Assembly (NCBI GenBank): GCA_965205165.1
Contig: OZ242037.1
Coordinates: 868,001 to 932,000, forward strand
Direction of reading: 5' to 3'
From: CBDESM01 sp965205165
GTDB lineage: Bacteria > Chloroflexota > Dehalococcoidia > Bin125
Length of the DNA: 64,000 nucleotides
The notes beneath the pieces were generated by a model. It did no database searches. It was given only the letters and a program-made list of their open reading frames with translations, and was not told where the DNA came from. Positions 1 to 8,409 of the stretch are shown here, one piece after another (within the stretch, counting starts at the first letter, position 1; each line of letters starts with the position of its first letter). The position numbers were made by a program, and so were the translations under genes.

Positions 1-699
1 GAGGAAGACGACGGGGGAATCCGCTACGCCCGCCGCGACTACGACCAAGGCGGCTGGGGCGACGCCGATGGAGACGGCTGCAACACGCGGGAGGAGGTGC
101 TGATCGCCGAAGCGATCAGGCTGCGCGGCGTCACGGCCAGCTGCGGCCCGGTCGACGGGGCGTGGCTGAGCTGGTTCGACGGACGGACGCTGACCGATGC
201 CCGGGACGTGGAGATCGATCACTTGGTGCCGCTCGCGGAGACGCACCGCAGCGGAGCCGCCCGCTGGGCCGCCGACGGCAAGCATGCGTTCGCCGACGAT
301 CTGTCGAGCCCGCATTCGCTGACCGCGGTCTCGGCGGAGAGCAATCGCGACAAGAGTGATTCCGATCCAGCGGCGTGGCGGCCGCCCGATGCCACCGCAT
401 GGTGCCGCTACGCCCGCAACTGGATCGCCGTGAAGCTCAAATGGGGCCTCGCCGCCGACGAGGCCGAGGCGTCTGCGCTGCGCGAAATGCTGTCCACCTG
501 CACCGAAGACGGCAACGCCGGCCCGGACGAGCACCTCGACCGGCCCGTCCGGGTCTTCCCATACGCCACCTGCGCCGAGGCCGAAGCCGCCGGCCTGGAG
601 CGCCGCCGCGGACCGCACGGCTCCGGCAGCGGCTTCCCCGCCGACCAAGTCGCCTACGCCCGCGACGGCGACGAAGACGGCATCGTCTGCGAGCGCTGA
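1..699 (+). CDS. HNH-type nuclease with C-terminal Excalibur domain (5' partial)
   Basis: The reading frame is open from the left edge of the window, so the start is missing. The visible N-terminal part has a Tyr/Arg-rich stretch followed by DADGDGCNTREEVL, then EIDHLVPLAE and ESNRDKSD, the pattern of the DUF1524/HNH nuclease family, in which the DH pair and downstream Asn/His coordinate a metal for DNA cleavage. The last ~50 residues (YATCAEAEAAG ... DGDEDGIVCE) match the Excalibur calcium-binding motif common in exported bacterial proteins. The product is therefore probably a secreted or surface nuclease, but no signal peptide can be seen because the 5' end lies outside. Family assignment is good; role is inferred. 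Confidence 0.75.
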   Translation, partial: EEDDGGIRYARRDYDQGGWGDADGDGCNTREEVLIAEAIRLRGVTASCGPVDGAWLSWFDGRTLTDARDVEIDHLVPLAETHRSGAARWAADGKHAFADDLSSPHSLTAVSAESNRDKSDSDPAAWRPPDATAWCRYARNWIAVKLKWGLAADEAEASALREMLSTCTEDGNAGPDEHLDRPVRVFPYATCAEAEAAGLERRRGPHGSGSGFPADQVAYARDGDEDGIVCER

Positions 700-747
700 G
701 GGCGCTCGGGATTCACTATCCTGCGGGGGCTGATGAAGGAGGACGAC

Positions 748-1884
748 ATGGCAAGCCCGGTGTATTACTCGTGCGATTCGCACGTGGTCGAGGCGCCCGA
801 GGTGTTCGACGGACTGGCCGAGCGCTTCGGCGAGCGCGGGCCGCGCGTGGTCGAGGGCTGGAAGGAGCGCGAGGGCGTCTTCGTCGCCTGGCCTTCGATC
901 GACTTCGCGATGTCGGTCGGGCGGCTGGGGATCGCGGGGGCGAACCTGAACCTGCCGGAGACCAAGGAGAAGATGAAGCGCGGCTGGGAGCAGATCAACC
1001 CCGGCGTGCGCGACCCCGTCGCCCGGCTCTCCGAGCAGGAGACGGACGGGATCGTGGGCGAGGTGATGTACCCCTCGATCAACATGCTGACCTTCATGGT
1101 CGACGACGTCGAGGTGGTGGACGCGGTCTTCCAGCGGCACAACGACTGGATCCGCGACTACTGCTCGCACGCGCCGGAGCGGCTGATCGGCGTGGGCTGC
1201 CTGCCGCTGCGCGACGTCGACCTGGCGCTCGCGGAGCTGGAGCGCTGCGCGAAGATGGGCATCCGCGGGGCCGCGATCCCCTGCACGGCGCCGAAGGAGC
1301 GGCCGTATTCGGACGAGTACTACGAGCCCTTCTGGGAGCGGGCGGAGGAGATCGGGCTGCCGCTGACGATGCACATCTTCTGCGGCTCGGAGCCGGGCAT
1401 GGGGCTGCCCAAGCAGTGGGACGAGGTGGTCTCCTACACGCTGGCCCACGCGGCTGCGTGGAACACGGTCTCGAACCTGGTCACCTCCGGCGTCTGCGAG
1501 CGGCACCCGGGCCTGCGGTTCGTGATGGCGGAATGGGAGACGGGCTGGATCGCGCACGTGCTGCAGCGCTGGGATCACGCCTACTACCGGGCGCGTGCGG
1601 TGGGCCAGACGCCGGAGCTGCCAATGCTGCCGACGGAGTACTTCAAGCGGAACTTCAAGGTGACGTTCGAGGACGACGAGATCGGCGTGCGGACGCGGGA
1701 CCTGATCGGGGTGGAGAACCTGCTCTGGGGCAACGACTACCCGCACCACGACGCGATCTGGCCGAACAGCCGGCGGATCCTCTCCGAGATCATGGAGGGC
1801 GTGCCCGCCGAAGAGGAAGAGAAGATGGTCTGGGGCAACGTGCAGGCCCTCTACGGAATCGACCAAGCCGCGCTGCCCGCCTGA
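748..1884 (+). CDS. Amidohydrolase-family metal-dependent hydrolase (COG2159 type)
   Basis: Protein of 378 residues starting at the ATG at 748, which has GAAGGAGG 7 nt upstream; an ATG at 733 lies inside that Shine-Dalgarno and is less likely. The N-terminal CDSHVVE (Asp-x-His metal site), TMHIF in the middle and GNDYPHHD near the C-terminus are the TIM-barrel metal-ligand positions of the amidohydrolase 2 family (decarboxylases and hydrolases of the ACMSD/2-hydroxy-dicarboxylate type). A -10-like TATCCT lies at 717-722. Substrate cannot be told from sequence; homologues often sit in aromatic or xenobiotic degradation settings. Stands alone between the nuclease and the Fic gene. Confidence 0.8.
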   Translation: MASPVYYSCDSHVVEAPEVFDGLAERFGERGPRVVEGWKEREGVFVAWPSIDFAMSVGRLGIAGANLNLPETKEKMKRGWEQINPGVRDPVARLSEQETDGIVGEVMYPSINMLTFMVDDVEVVDAVFQRHNDWIRDYCSHAPERLIGVGCLPLRDVDLALAELERCAKMGIRGAAIPCTAPKERPYSDEYYEPFWERAEEIGLPLTMHIFCGSEPGMGLPKQWDEVVSYTLAHAAAWNTVSNLVTSGVCERHPGLRFVMAEWETGWIAHVLQRWDHAYYRARAVGQTPELPMLPTEYFKRNFKVTFEDDEIGVRTRDLIGVENLLWGNDYPHHDAIWPNSRRILSEIMEGVPAEEEEKMVWGNVQALYGIDQAALPA

Positions 1885-1902
1885 GGCCCACGAGGCGGTC
1901 AA

Positions 1903-2125
1903 CTATCGGATTGATAGAAGCCGATAGGAACTGATCGGTCCGGAAGGCGCGGCCGCGGCGTGGGTGCGGCAGGGCATCTGCCGGATTTGCTATCAGATTG
2001 ATAGAAGTTGATAGCAAATTGAGAGTTGCCGTGCGCCGCCGGGTGGCGGTGCAAGGAAGAGCGCCACCCCGAGATCGGTTATTATCAGATTGATAGAAGC
2101 CGATAGCAGATTGAGAGTTGCCGTG
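1903..2125. repeat. Three-copy operator-like repeat upstream of the Fic gene
   Basis: Three copies begin at about 1903, 1990 and 2082. Each has the form CTATC-N5-GATAG-N5-GATAG: the first two half-sites form a perfect inverted repeat and the third adds a direct repeat 10 bp (one helical turn) further on. Copies 2 and 3 continue with CARATTGAGAGTTGCCGTG. Copy spacing is about 87-92 bp. The array fills the gap before the Fic gene and ends 24 bp before its ATG, as expected for a cooperative operator controlling that gene. Binding protein unknown; the winged-helix C-terminus of the Fic protein is a candidate. Confidence 0.7.
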
Positions 2126-2149
2126 CCACGGGTGCATCCGCCACCGCCG

Positions 2150-3466
2150 ATGGAAAAGATTTCCGGCTCCCTGCCGGCGCGCGGAGACCTCTCGCTGGCC
2201 GCGCTGCTGCAGCGGGCGCACCCGGTGGACGGCATGGGCCGCTATCTCCACTGGATGGAGATCAAGTACTTGGAGCCGCCGCGCGGGCAGACCGCGGAGA
2301 CCTGGTGGCTGGAGATGAAGCTGGCCCGGCAGGCGGCATCCCGCGATCTGCCCTTCACCAGCGTGGCCGGGCGGCCGATCACATTCGCCAACATCGACCA
2401 AGTCCAAGCACTCGTGCACCGGATCGACCGCGGCGCTTCCGGCCAGATGCTGGCCGAGCAGCACGAGGCGCTGCTCAGCTCGAGCGACCGCTACTTGGTC
2501 AACTCCCTCCGCGAGGAGGCGATCTCCTCGAGCCGCTTCGAGGGCGCGAACACGACCCGCCGGGTCGCCAAGGAGATGCTGCGCAGCGGCCGGCAGCCGC
2601 GCGACCGCGGCGAGCGGATGATCCTCAACAACTACCGCGCCGTCGAGGCCGCGGCCCGGCTGGCCCGCGGCGCCGCCGACCTGCGCCTTGCGGACATCCT
2701 CGATCTGCACGGGATCGTCACCACCGGCACGCTCGACGACGAGGGCGACGCCGGCCGGCTGCGGGGGCCGGGCGACGACGACATCGTCGTGATGTCCTCC
2801 GCCCAGGAGGTGATCCACCAACCTCCCCCCTCGACCGAGCTGGAGCGGCGCATGGCGGCCGTGATCGAGTTCGCCAACGCCGGCGAGGACGCGGGCCGCG
2901 CCTTCGTGCACCCGGTCGTGCGGGCGATCCTGCTGCACTTCATGATCGGCTACATCCACCCGTTCGTCGACGGCAACGGGCGCACGGCGCGGGCGCTCTT
3001 CTACTGGTCGATGCTGCGCTCCGGCTACTGGCTGGCGCCGTACCTCACGATCTCGACGATCCTGCAGCGGGATCGCAAGGCATACGAGCTGGCCTACGAG
3101 TACGCCAACACGGACGACCACGATGCAACCTACTTCGTGCTGAACCAGCTCGGCGTGATCGACAAGGCGCTGGACGAGTTCGACCGCTACCTGCAGCGCC
3201 AGATCAGGGACGCGAGGCAGCTCGAACGGCGCCTGTGGGACTCGGACCTGAACCACCGCCAGATGGCGGTGGTGCGGCGGGCGCTGCGCCACGCCTCCGA
3301 GCCGATCACGATCGACAGCCACCGCCAAGAGCACCGGATCGCCTACGCGACCGCCCGCGGGGATCTGCTCGCCTTGGAGGAACGCGGCCTCTTGGCCAAG
3401 CGGCGCAGCAGCAAGAAATTCGTCTTCCGCCCCGCCGACGACTTGGAGGAGCGACTGGGCGGGTAG
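2150..3466 (+). CDS. Fic family AMPylase with winged-helix C-terminus
   Basis: Protein of 438 residues from the ATG at 2150; an upstream TTG at 2090 would start inside the repeat array and is rejected. The Fic core motif HPFVDGNGR is at residues 270-278, with the catalytic His and the phosphate-binding GNGR. An N-terminal inhibitory motif of the S-x-x-x-E-G type lies at residues 127-132, so this resembles the class whose own N-terminal helix blocks ATP. The last ~100 residues look like a winged-helix DNA-binding domain. Fic proteins transfer AMP to Ser/Thr/Tyr of targets, and many act as toxins. The upstream array suggests autoregulation (inference). Confidence 0.88.
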   Translation: MEKISGSLPARGDLSLAALLQRAHPVDGMGRYLHWMEIKYLEPPRGQTAETWWLEMKLARQAASRDLPFTSVAGRPITFANIDQVQALVHRIDRGASGQMLAEQHEALLSSSDRYLVNSLREEAISSSRFEGANTTRRVAKEMLRSGRQPRDRGERMILNNYRAVEAAARLARGAADLRLADILDLHGIVTTGTLDDEGDAGRLRGPGDDDIVVMSSAQEVIHQPPPSTELERRMAAVIEFANAGEDAGRAFVHPVVRAILLHFMIGYIHPFVDGNGRTARALFYWSMLRSGYWLAPYLTISTILQRDRKAYELAYEYANTDDHDATYFVLNQLGVIDKALDEFDRYLQRQIRDARQLERRLWDSDLNHRQMAVVRRALRHASEPITIDSHRQEHRIAYATARGDLLALEERGLLAKRRSSKKFVFRPADDLEERLGG

Positions 3467-3490
3467 CCTGCGCAGACGACGGGAGGACGA

Positions 3491-4408
3491 ATGGCGAAGC
3501 GCGAGGAAGCCGGTCTGCCGAGATACCCGGAACTGCGCTGGGTGACCCTGACGGCGATGCGCGGATTGCCAATGCCCGCATCCAATGCGGATATCGATGA
3601 GGCGGTGGCCGATGCGCTGGGCCTGACAGCGTTTCAACGGGTGCTGATGCACGTGAATGGGCGGCAGACCGAGCTGGGATATCGCGTTGCTTGGGCGCGG
3701 ACGGCGCTCAACGTTGCCGGCGCGATCGAGGACGCAGGGCGATCCCTTTGGCGGACTACGCCGGAAGCCGAGTGGATAGATGCTCAGACCATCAACTCCC
3801 GCTACGACGCGCACCTGAAAAAGCGGTCGCGCGAGCGTCGTGAACGCGAAGGCGGTGCCGATCACGCGCACGCAGTTGCGAACCCTTTAGAAGTCGCGGA
3901 TGACATCGGGGACGAAGAGATAGAACAGGATTGGAGAGCCCGGCTGATCGAGGCGATGAAGGCGATGTCCCCGTCCGCGTTCGAGCGGCTGGCGGCTGCA
4001 CTGCTCCGTGCCGCCGGCTTCAACGACGTCATGGTGACAGGGCAATCCGGCGATGGCGGGATCGACGGAATTGGCATCTATCGGCCTGCCGGCCTCGTCT
4101 CATTCAGGACGGCTTTCCAGTGCAAGCGGTATGCCGGATCAGTAGGACCGAGCGCCGTGCGGGATTTCCGCGGGTCGTTCGTCGGACAGGCAGATCGCGG
4201 CATCTTCATCACCACCGGCTCGTTCACGACACCGGCGATTGAAGAGGCAGTACGAGCCGGCGCCCCCACCGTCGACCTGATCGACGGGGGAGATTTGTGC
4301 GATCTCTTGAAGCAGTACAAGATCGGCGTGAACGTGCAGCTGCGAACCGTCGAGGACGTGACGGTGAGCGGCGAGTACTTCGAGCGACTTGAGGAGACAG
4401 CGCGATGA
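3491..4408 (+). CDS. Mrr-type restriction endonuclease
   Basis: Protein of 305 residues; GGGAGG lies 5 nt before the ATG. Residues ~25-95 resemble the Mrr N-terminal winged-helix domain and residues ~155-290 the Mrr catalytic domain: FERLAAALL, then D188-G-G-I-D192-G and Q210-C-K212, the D-x(n)-(E/Q)-x-K nuclease site. Mrr-like proteins are type IV restriction enzymes cutting modified DNA. A TAGCCT -10-like hexamer overlaps the Fic stop codon at 3464-3469. No partner methylase is seen, which fits type IV restriction. The 3' end overlaps the next gene by ATGA. Confidence 0.85.
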   Translation: MAKREEAGLPRYPELRWVTLTAMRGLPMPASNADIDEAVADALGLTAFQRVLMHVNGRQTELGYRVAWARTALNVAGAIEDAGRSLWRTTPEAEWIDAQTINSRYDAHLKKRSRERREREGGADHAHAVANPLEVADDIGDEEIEQDWRARLIEAMKAMSPSAFERLAAALLRAAGFNDVMVTGQSGDGGIDGIGIYRPAGLVSFRTAFQCKRYAGSVGPSAVRDFRGSFVGQADRGIFITTGSFTTPAIEEAVRAGAPTVDLIDGGDLCDLLKQYKIGVNVQLRTVEDVTVSGEYFERLEETAR

Positions 4409-5511
4409 CTGATCAGCCGAACGTGGCGGTGTTGCCGGGGGATGATGCGGCGCCGGAGGCGGTTTCCGCATCCGTTGCGGTGCTGGCGGCGATGGAGCTG
4501 CCGCTGGAACTGGAGATGCTGCCGGCGGGGGAGGAGATCGCGCGGGAGATGTCGCGGGCGGAGGGGGAGGAGCTGGTGCGGGAGGCGGCGCTGCGCTGTG
4601 ATTCGGTGCTGTTCGGCTCGACCAACGGGCAGACACCGGGCGTCGGCTTCTTCCGCTGGGGGCGGCAGACCTACGCGAATGTGCGCCCGATCCGCTGGCG
4701 GCCGGGCTTCCGCTCGCCGATGGCGCGGCCGGAAGGGATCGACTACGTGATCGTGCGGGAGAACCTGGAAGACCTGTACGCGGGGATCGAGGGCGACTTG
4801 GGCGAGCTGGCGGCGGCGGGGCTGGCCGACCGACCGCGCTTCGGCGGCGTCTCGCGGACGGCGGTGCCGGGCGGGTTCGGGCATTTCGCGGAGGCGGAGG
4901 GGCGCTACGCGATCAAGTACTTCACGCGGGCCAACGTGGAGCGGGTGGCGCATTTCGCCTGCCGGCTGGCGCAGCGGCGCAAGGCGCAGGGCTACGCGGG
5001 CAAGCTGACCTGCTCGGCCAAGACCAACGTGCTGGCCAAGAGCGACGGCTGGTTCGTCGAGATCGCGGCTGAAGTCGCGGCGGGCTATCCGGACGTCGAG
5101 TTCGAGTCGTTCATCGCCGACGATTTCGCGCGGCGGCTGGTGGCGAGTCCGCACGAGCTGGACGTGGTGCTGCTGCCGAACCTCTACGGGGACATCTTCT
5201 CGGACGAGGGGGCGGGCACGATCGGCGGGCTCGGGCTCGCGCCCTCGGGCTGCTTCGGCGACGAGTGGGCCTACTTCGAGAGCGTGCACGGCACCGCGCC
5301 GGACATCGCGGGCGAGCACAAGATCAACCCCACGGCCACGCTGCTGAGCGCGGCGATGATGCTGGAGTACCTGGGCTTGGCGGAGCGGGGCGCGCAGCTC
5401 GAAGCGGCGGTCGAACGGGTTTACGCGGAGGGGCGGACGCTGACGCCGGATCAGGGCGGCGACGCGAGCACGGAGGAGTTCGCGGAGGCGGTGGTGGAGG
5501 CGCTGCGCTAG
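4405..5511 (+). CDS. Isocitrate/isopropylmalate dehydrogenase family protein
   Basis: Protein of 368 residues, coupled to the Mrr-type gene by a 4-nt ATGA overlap. The substrate motif YANVRP, the metal-binding LPNLYGDIFSDE and the NAD-binding region SVHGTAPDIAG are those of the decarboxylating dehydrogenase family (leuB, icd, homoisocitrate and tartrate dehydrogenases). The residues before YANVRP (FFRWGRQT) differ from the usual leucine- or isocitrate-specific loops, and the first loop reads GDDAAPE rather than GDGIGPE, so substrate is left open. Overlap with a restriction gene is odd for a housekeeping enzyme. Its TAG shares the palindrome CTAG with the stop of the convergent gene. Confidence 0.8.
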   Translation: MTDQPNVAVLPGDDAAPEAVSASVAVLAAMELPLELEMLPAGEEIAREMSRAEGEELVREAALRCDSVLFGSTNGQTPGVGFFRWGRQTYANVRPIRWRPGFRSPMARPEGIDYVIVRENLEDLYAGIEGDLGELAAAGLADRPRFGGVSRTAVPGGFGHFAEAEGRYAIKYFTRANVERVAHFACRLAQRRKAQGYAGKLTCSAKTNVLAKSDGWFVEIAAEVAAGYPDVEFESFIADDFARRLVASPHELDVVLLPNLYGDIFSDEGAGTIGGLGLAPSGCFGDEWAYFESVHGTAPDIAGEHKINPTATLLSAAMMLEYLGLAERGAQLEAAVERVYAEGRTLTPDQGGDASTEEFAEAVVEALR

Positions 5512-6296
5512 CCGACCGCGGCGGCCTCCCGCGTCAGCATCCGGGGCAGATCGGCGACCCGCGACCACGGCACCGCTTCGGCGAACTCGGCCAAGCGCCG
5601 GACGGCATCCTCCGGCCACTCGGCTTCAATGTCGTTGAACACGACGACGAGCATGGGCGCTCCCGTCGCCCCGTCCCTCAGATCTTCAAACATCGACGCC
5701 ATGTGCTCCGCGACCGCCCCCGATTGCGCCGGCAGGCCGCCGTTGACGGCCACGATCAAGGCGGTCGATCCCCTGTCTTCCACTACGTAGGAAACCGGCC
5801 ACTGCCTGCCCGACGCGCCGGTGCGGGACGCCGAGCGTTCCGCCTGAATCCCCGCACCATCCAGCACCTCCCCCAATTCGCGATAAAGGCTGCGTTCTTC
5901 GGGATCGCGGCAGGCATACACGAGACAAGACACCCGCAGCGAAGCCTGCGCCACAGCGATCACGGTCTCGGCGAGGTTTCGTCCGCTGTTCAGCGGCGCG
6001 GCCACCTCGCCGCGCTCGAAGGCGACGCCGTAGACGGCGGCGGCCTCGTCCACGAGCCTGCGGAGATGCGGCGTCAACTCGCCATCTGGTGCAGACAACC
6101 GCAAGACGAACAAGGCTTCGCCGCCGTCGGTCGCCCGCGGGCAGTCGCCGGCCCCATCGATCCACACCGTCACGAGGGTGCCGTCGGGCATTTGCAGCGG
6201 CGTATAGACGAGTGCCCTCCCATCCTCCTGAGGCTCGAATTCGAAGAGAGCGGGGAGCTGCTCGTGCAGCGCATCGCGGAGTTCGTCGGCAGGCAT
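5508..6296 (-). CDS. DUF1828/DUF1829-like protein
   Basis: Protein of 262 residues. The N-terminal ~90 residues (LFEFEPQEDGRALVYTPL ... ATDGGEALFVL) resemble DUF1828 and the C-terminal half resembles DUF1829, a combination often found near mobile and defence genes; no enzymatic motif is evident. Its ATG overlaps the stop of the upstream gene by one base (TGATG), so the two are translationally coupled. The pair lies just past the 3' end of selC, a usual site for island insertion. Function unknown. Confidence 0.6.
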   Translation of the reverse strand: MPADELRDALHEQLPALFEFEPQEDGRALVYTPLQMPDGTLVTVWIDGAGDCPRATDGGEALFVLRLSAPDGELTPHLRRLVDEAAAVYGVAFERGEVAAPLNSGRNLAETVIAVAQASLRVSCLVYACRDPEERSLYRELGEVLDGAGIQAERSASRTGASGRQWPVSYVVEDRGSTALIVAVNGGLPAQSGAVAEHMASMFEDLRDGATGAPMLVVVFNDIEAEWPEDAVRRLAEFAEAVPWSRVADLPRMLTREAAAVG

Positions 6297-6754
6297 CAGA
6301 TCGCCTCCTCATTCAGCATAGGCAGCGCCAAGCGCCCGAGATGCGCGATGTTCGCCTCCGCGCAGAAGAGCTCCCACAGCTCCAACGGCTGCATCCACGA
6401 CAACCTGATGTCCGGACGGAGGACGGCGATGCCATCTCGATGGGCGGTCGTCCAGCGATGCAGATGCGTGCCGTGGATTGAAACACCGCCCGGATTGCCG
6501 TGCCGGCCGCCGCCGATGTCCAAGCCGAAGACCCGCCCTTCGGGACGGTGAATGAGCGCGTACGAGACCTTCTCGTATCGCGGTTGCCACCAGCCATATG
6601 CCCAGATCGGCCAAGCCCGCTCTGATTCGATGCTCGCCCGCATCTCCTGCGCGGGGAAGTGGTCCAGATCATCGGTCCAGGCGATGTCTCCCGTGATCCG
6701 CTTTGTCGGATCCGCCAGCAGCTGCTCGAATTCGGGTTGCGACAGGCGGGGCAC
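6296..6754 (-). CDS. Uncharacterised protein coupled to the DUF1828-like gene
   Basis: Protein of 152 residues from a GTG at 6754 with GGAGG 5 nt upstream; longer frames would run into the tRNA and are rejected. It contains a Trp-rich centre (PIWAYGWWQPRY), a GLDIGGGRHGNP segment and a HGTHLHRW segment. I recall a family numbered DUF6978 partnering DUF1828-type proteins, but cannot confirm it. It is transcribed with the downstream gene (1-nt overlap) and starts only 37 nt beyond the 3' end of the selenocysteine tRNA. It may be one half of a two-gene accessory or toxin-antitoxin-like module (inference). Confidence 0.6.
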   Translation of the reverse strand: MPRLSQPEFEQLLADPTKRITGDIAWTDDLDHFPAQEMRASIESERAWPIWAYGWWQPRYEKVSYALIHRPEGRVFGLDIGGGRHGNPGGVSIHGTHLHRWTTAHRDGIAVLRPDIRLSWMQPLELWELFCAEANIAHLGRLALPMLNEEAI

Positions 6755-6790
6755 TGATCCTCCGGGATGCGGGTGGTTCGACGGCTGGAA

Positions 6791-6888
6791 TGGCGGGAGC
6801 GCATGGGAGTCGAACCCACCCGGGACGGCGCGGGCCGCCCCGCTGCGGTTTTGAAGACCGCGAGGGCCACCGGGCCCCTTCCGCTCCC
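6791..6888 (-). tRNA. selC: tRNA-Sec (anticodon TCA), CCA encoded
   Basis: On the minus strand the gene folds as a long tRNA of 98 nt including an encoded CCA. The acceptor begins GGGAGCGG and its partner strand is GCGCTCCC (seven pairs plus a G-G at position 8). The D-arm has 6 bp and a 4-nt loop, the anticodon arm is GCGGT-CTTCAAA-ACCGC with anticodon TCA (plus 6852-6854), there is a long variable arm, and the T-arm has a TTCGACT loop. UCA anticodon, extended acceptor and long extra arm are diagnostic of selenocysteine tRNA. It fits the UGA-containing gene at 57546-58043. Confidence 0.95.
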
Positions 6889-6971
6889 TTCGGACGATGC
6901 GCGCGCTGCGGCGCGGGCCGGCTTGGCGCTTGCAATGGTAGGCGGCTCCGCGCCGGCGGCGGCGCGGGGGC

Positions 6972-7646
6972 TCAGCTGATGTGGACCTCGGCTTCGGCGG
7001 GGGCGACGGCTTCGTTGAGTTCGCGGCGGAACTCGGCCCAGCGGTCGTCGTAGCGGCTGCTGCGGAAGCGGATGTGGATGCTGGCGGCATCGGCGGTCTG
7101 GGTGATGGATTCTTGGCGGATGCCGGTCAGCGCGCCCTGCAGGAACGCTTGCAGGCGAGGTTCGGCTTCGGCGTATTGATCGGCGGGGAGGACGAGCAGG
7201 AGATCGCGGCCGCCGGGCAGGAAGCCGCTGAGATTGAAGTTGTCGCCGGCGATGCGGCCGATGAAGAGGACGGCGGCGGCGATCAGGAAGACGAGGCCGA
7301 CCAGCGCGTAGTTGTAGGTGGCGGCGCTGATCGAGGAGGCGATCACGAGCAGCAGGAAGCCGATCTCGGCGGGGTCCTTGACGGGGGTGCGGAAGCGGAC
7401 GAAGGAGAGCGCGCCGAGCAGGCCGAGCGAGAGCGGGAGCGAGAATTGGATGGCGATGAACATCGCGGTGATGGCGGGGCCGCCGAGCAGGAAGGTGCGG
7501 TGGACGCCCGCGCCGCGCTCCCAATCGCGGTAGAAGATTACGTAGAGCACCCAGGCGGCGAACGCGCCGGCGAGCGAGATCAGCATCGCCAGCCAGTAGT
7601 CGTTGAAGACCGCTTCAGAGGTCGGGCCGAGCCAGTCGGGCAGCAT
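6972..7646 (-). CDS. DUF4956 membrane protein
   Basis: Protein of 224 residues with about four membrane helices in residues 15-140, including the family hallmark LSFVRFRTPVKDP, followed by a soluble C-terminal domain of ~80 residues. Matches DUF4956. Such genes recur beside VTC-domain polyphosphate-polymerase-like and CotH kinase genes, exactly the set here: the VTC gene ends 3 bp upstream and cotH is divergent. This context points to a membrane role in polyphosphate or cell-surface phosphorylation, not yet demonstrated. Confidence 0.85.
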   Translation of the reverse strand: MLPDWLGPTSEAVFNDYWLAMLISLAGAFAAWVLYVIFYRDWERGAGVHRTFLLGGPAITAMFIAIQFSLPLSLGLLGALSFVRFRTPVKDPAEIGFLLLVIASSISAATYNYALVGLVFLIAAAVLFIGRIAGDNFNLSGFLPGGRDLLLVLPADQYAEAEPRLQAFLQGALTGIRQESITQTADAASIHIRFRSSRYDDRWAEFRRELNEAVAPAEAEVHIS

Positions 7647-7649
7647 CGG

Positions 7650-8366
7650 TCAGGCCCTCGCGGCGCGGTCGCCGAGCACCTCGGCGACGGCGAGCGCGTA
7701 CTTGGAATGGGCGGTGCGGTGCAGGTTGAGGCGGGCAAGGCCGCGCAACGAGATCGGGAGCGGGCCCGCGGACTTGAGTTCGAGCACTGCGCCGCCGCGC
7801 AGCGGGCGCCAAGCAGGCCGCCCGTCAGCCTCGTGAACCGGACGCGGCTCGGCGGCCTCGACGGCGTGGTCGAGGGAGATGCGGAGGCCGCTCGATCGGT
7901 CGATCCAGCGGCGGCGGCGGTAGCGGACCAGCATGGTCGGGCGCAGTTCGGCCGGCGGCGGGCAGCCGAGGCGGATCAGCTCTGCCGCCATCTGCGTCCG
8001 GCCGGGGAGGCGCAGGCCGGGGCCGAGCAGGTCGCCTTCGGGGCGATCGAGCCGGGTTCGGTGCTTGCCGCTGCGGCGACCTTCGCGGAACTTGACCTCG
8101 AGCCATGCGCCGGCGGCCGGATCGGGCGGATCTCCGTACCAGCGGATGCGGTGTTTGGCCTTGGCATAGTCGCCGTCGAGTGATTCGTACCAAGCGGCCA
8201 AGCGGGGCGTGTCGTAGTAGCAGGAGGTGATCACGCCCTCCGGATACTGCGGGTCCGGCGTGAAGCGGGCGCCGATCCAAGCTGCGATGAGCGGGACGCG
8301 GGCTTCGGCGAGCGGATACTTGCGCTCCTCGCGGTCGCCGGGCCGGGGATCGTCTGGTCGTGGCAT
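7650..8366 (-). CDS. VTC-domain (TTM superfamily) polyphosphate-polymerase-like protein
   Basis: Protein of 238 residues. Near the N-terminus EERKYPL gives the ExExK-like signature of the triphosphate tunnel superfamily, followed by SCYYDTP and WLEVKFREG and many Arg/Lys/Glu residues that would line the tunnel. VTC domains make polyphosphate from NTPs in eukaryotes; bacterial versions are soluble proteins beside DUF4956 and CotH genes, as here. The ATG is preceded by TAACTT with 6 nt between (minus strand, 8378-8373) and has no Shine-Dalgarno, so the gene is probably leaderless. Confidence 0.82.
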   Translation of the reverse strand: MPRPDDPRPGDREERKYPLAEARVPLIAAWIGARFTPDPQYPEGVITSCYYDTPRLAAWYESLDGDYAKAKHRIRWYGDPPDPAAGAWLEVKFREGRRSGKHRTRLDRPEGDLLGPGLRLPGRTQMAAELIRLGCPPPAELRPTMLVRYRRRRWIDRSSGLRISLDHAVEAAEPRPVHEADGRPAWRPLRGGAVLELKSAGPLPISLRGLARLNLHRTAHSKYALAVAEVLGDRAARA

Positions 8367-8372
8367 GCGCGC

Positions 8373-8382
8373 AAGTTAGCAT
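8373..8382. promoter_or_regulatory. Overlapping divergent -10 elements (VTC / cotH)
   Basis: AAGTTAGCAT contains TAACTT on the minus strand, 6 nt before the VTC ATG, and TAGCAT on the plus strand, 15 nt before the ATG at 8398. The two hexamers overlap, so only one polymerase could open here at a time. The core nearly equals that of the divergent promoter at 33247-33256. Confidence 0.5.
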
Positions 8383-8409
8383 CAGGCAAACGTCGAGATG
8401 GAGCGGACG

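Noticed and set aside
4053..4062. TGGCGGGA as a possible attachment-site copy of the selC 3' end
   Set aside because: Only 8 bases match, and they encode the conserved Mrr GGID motif.
4078..5619. A 513-codon antisense frame opposite mrr and the dehydrogenase
   Set aside because: Low-complexity shadow; the plus-strand genes have clear motifs.
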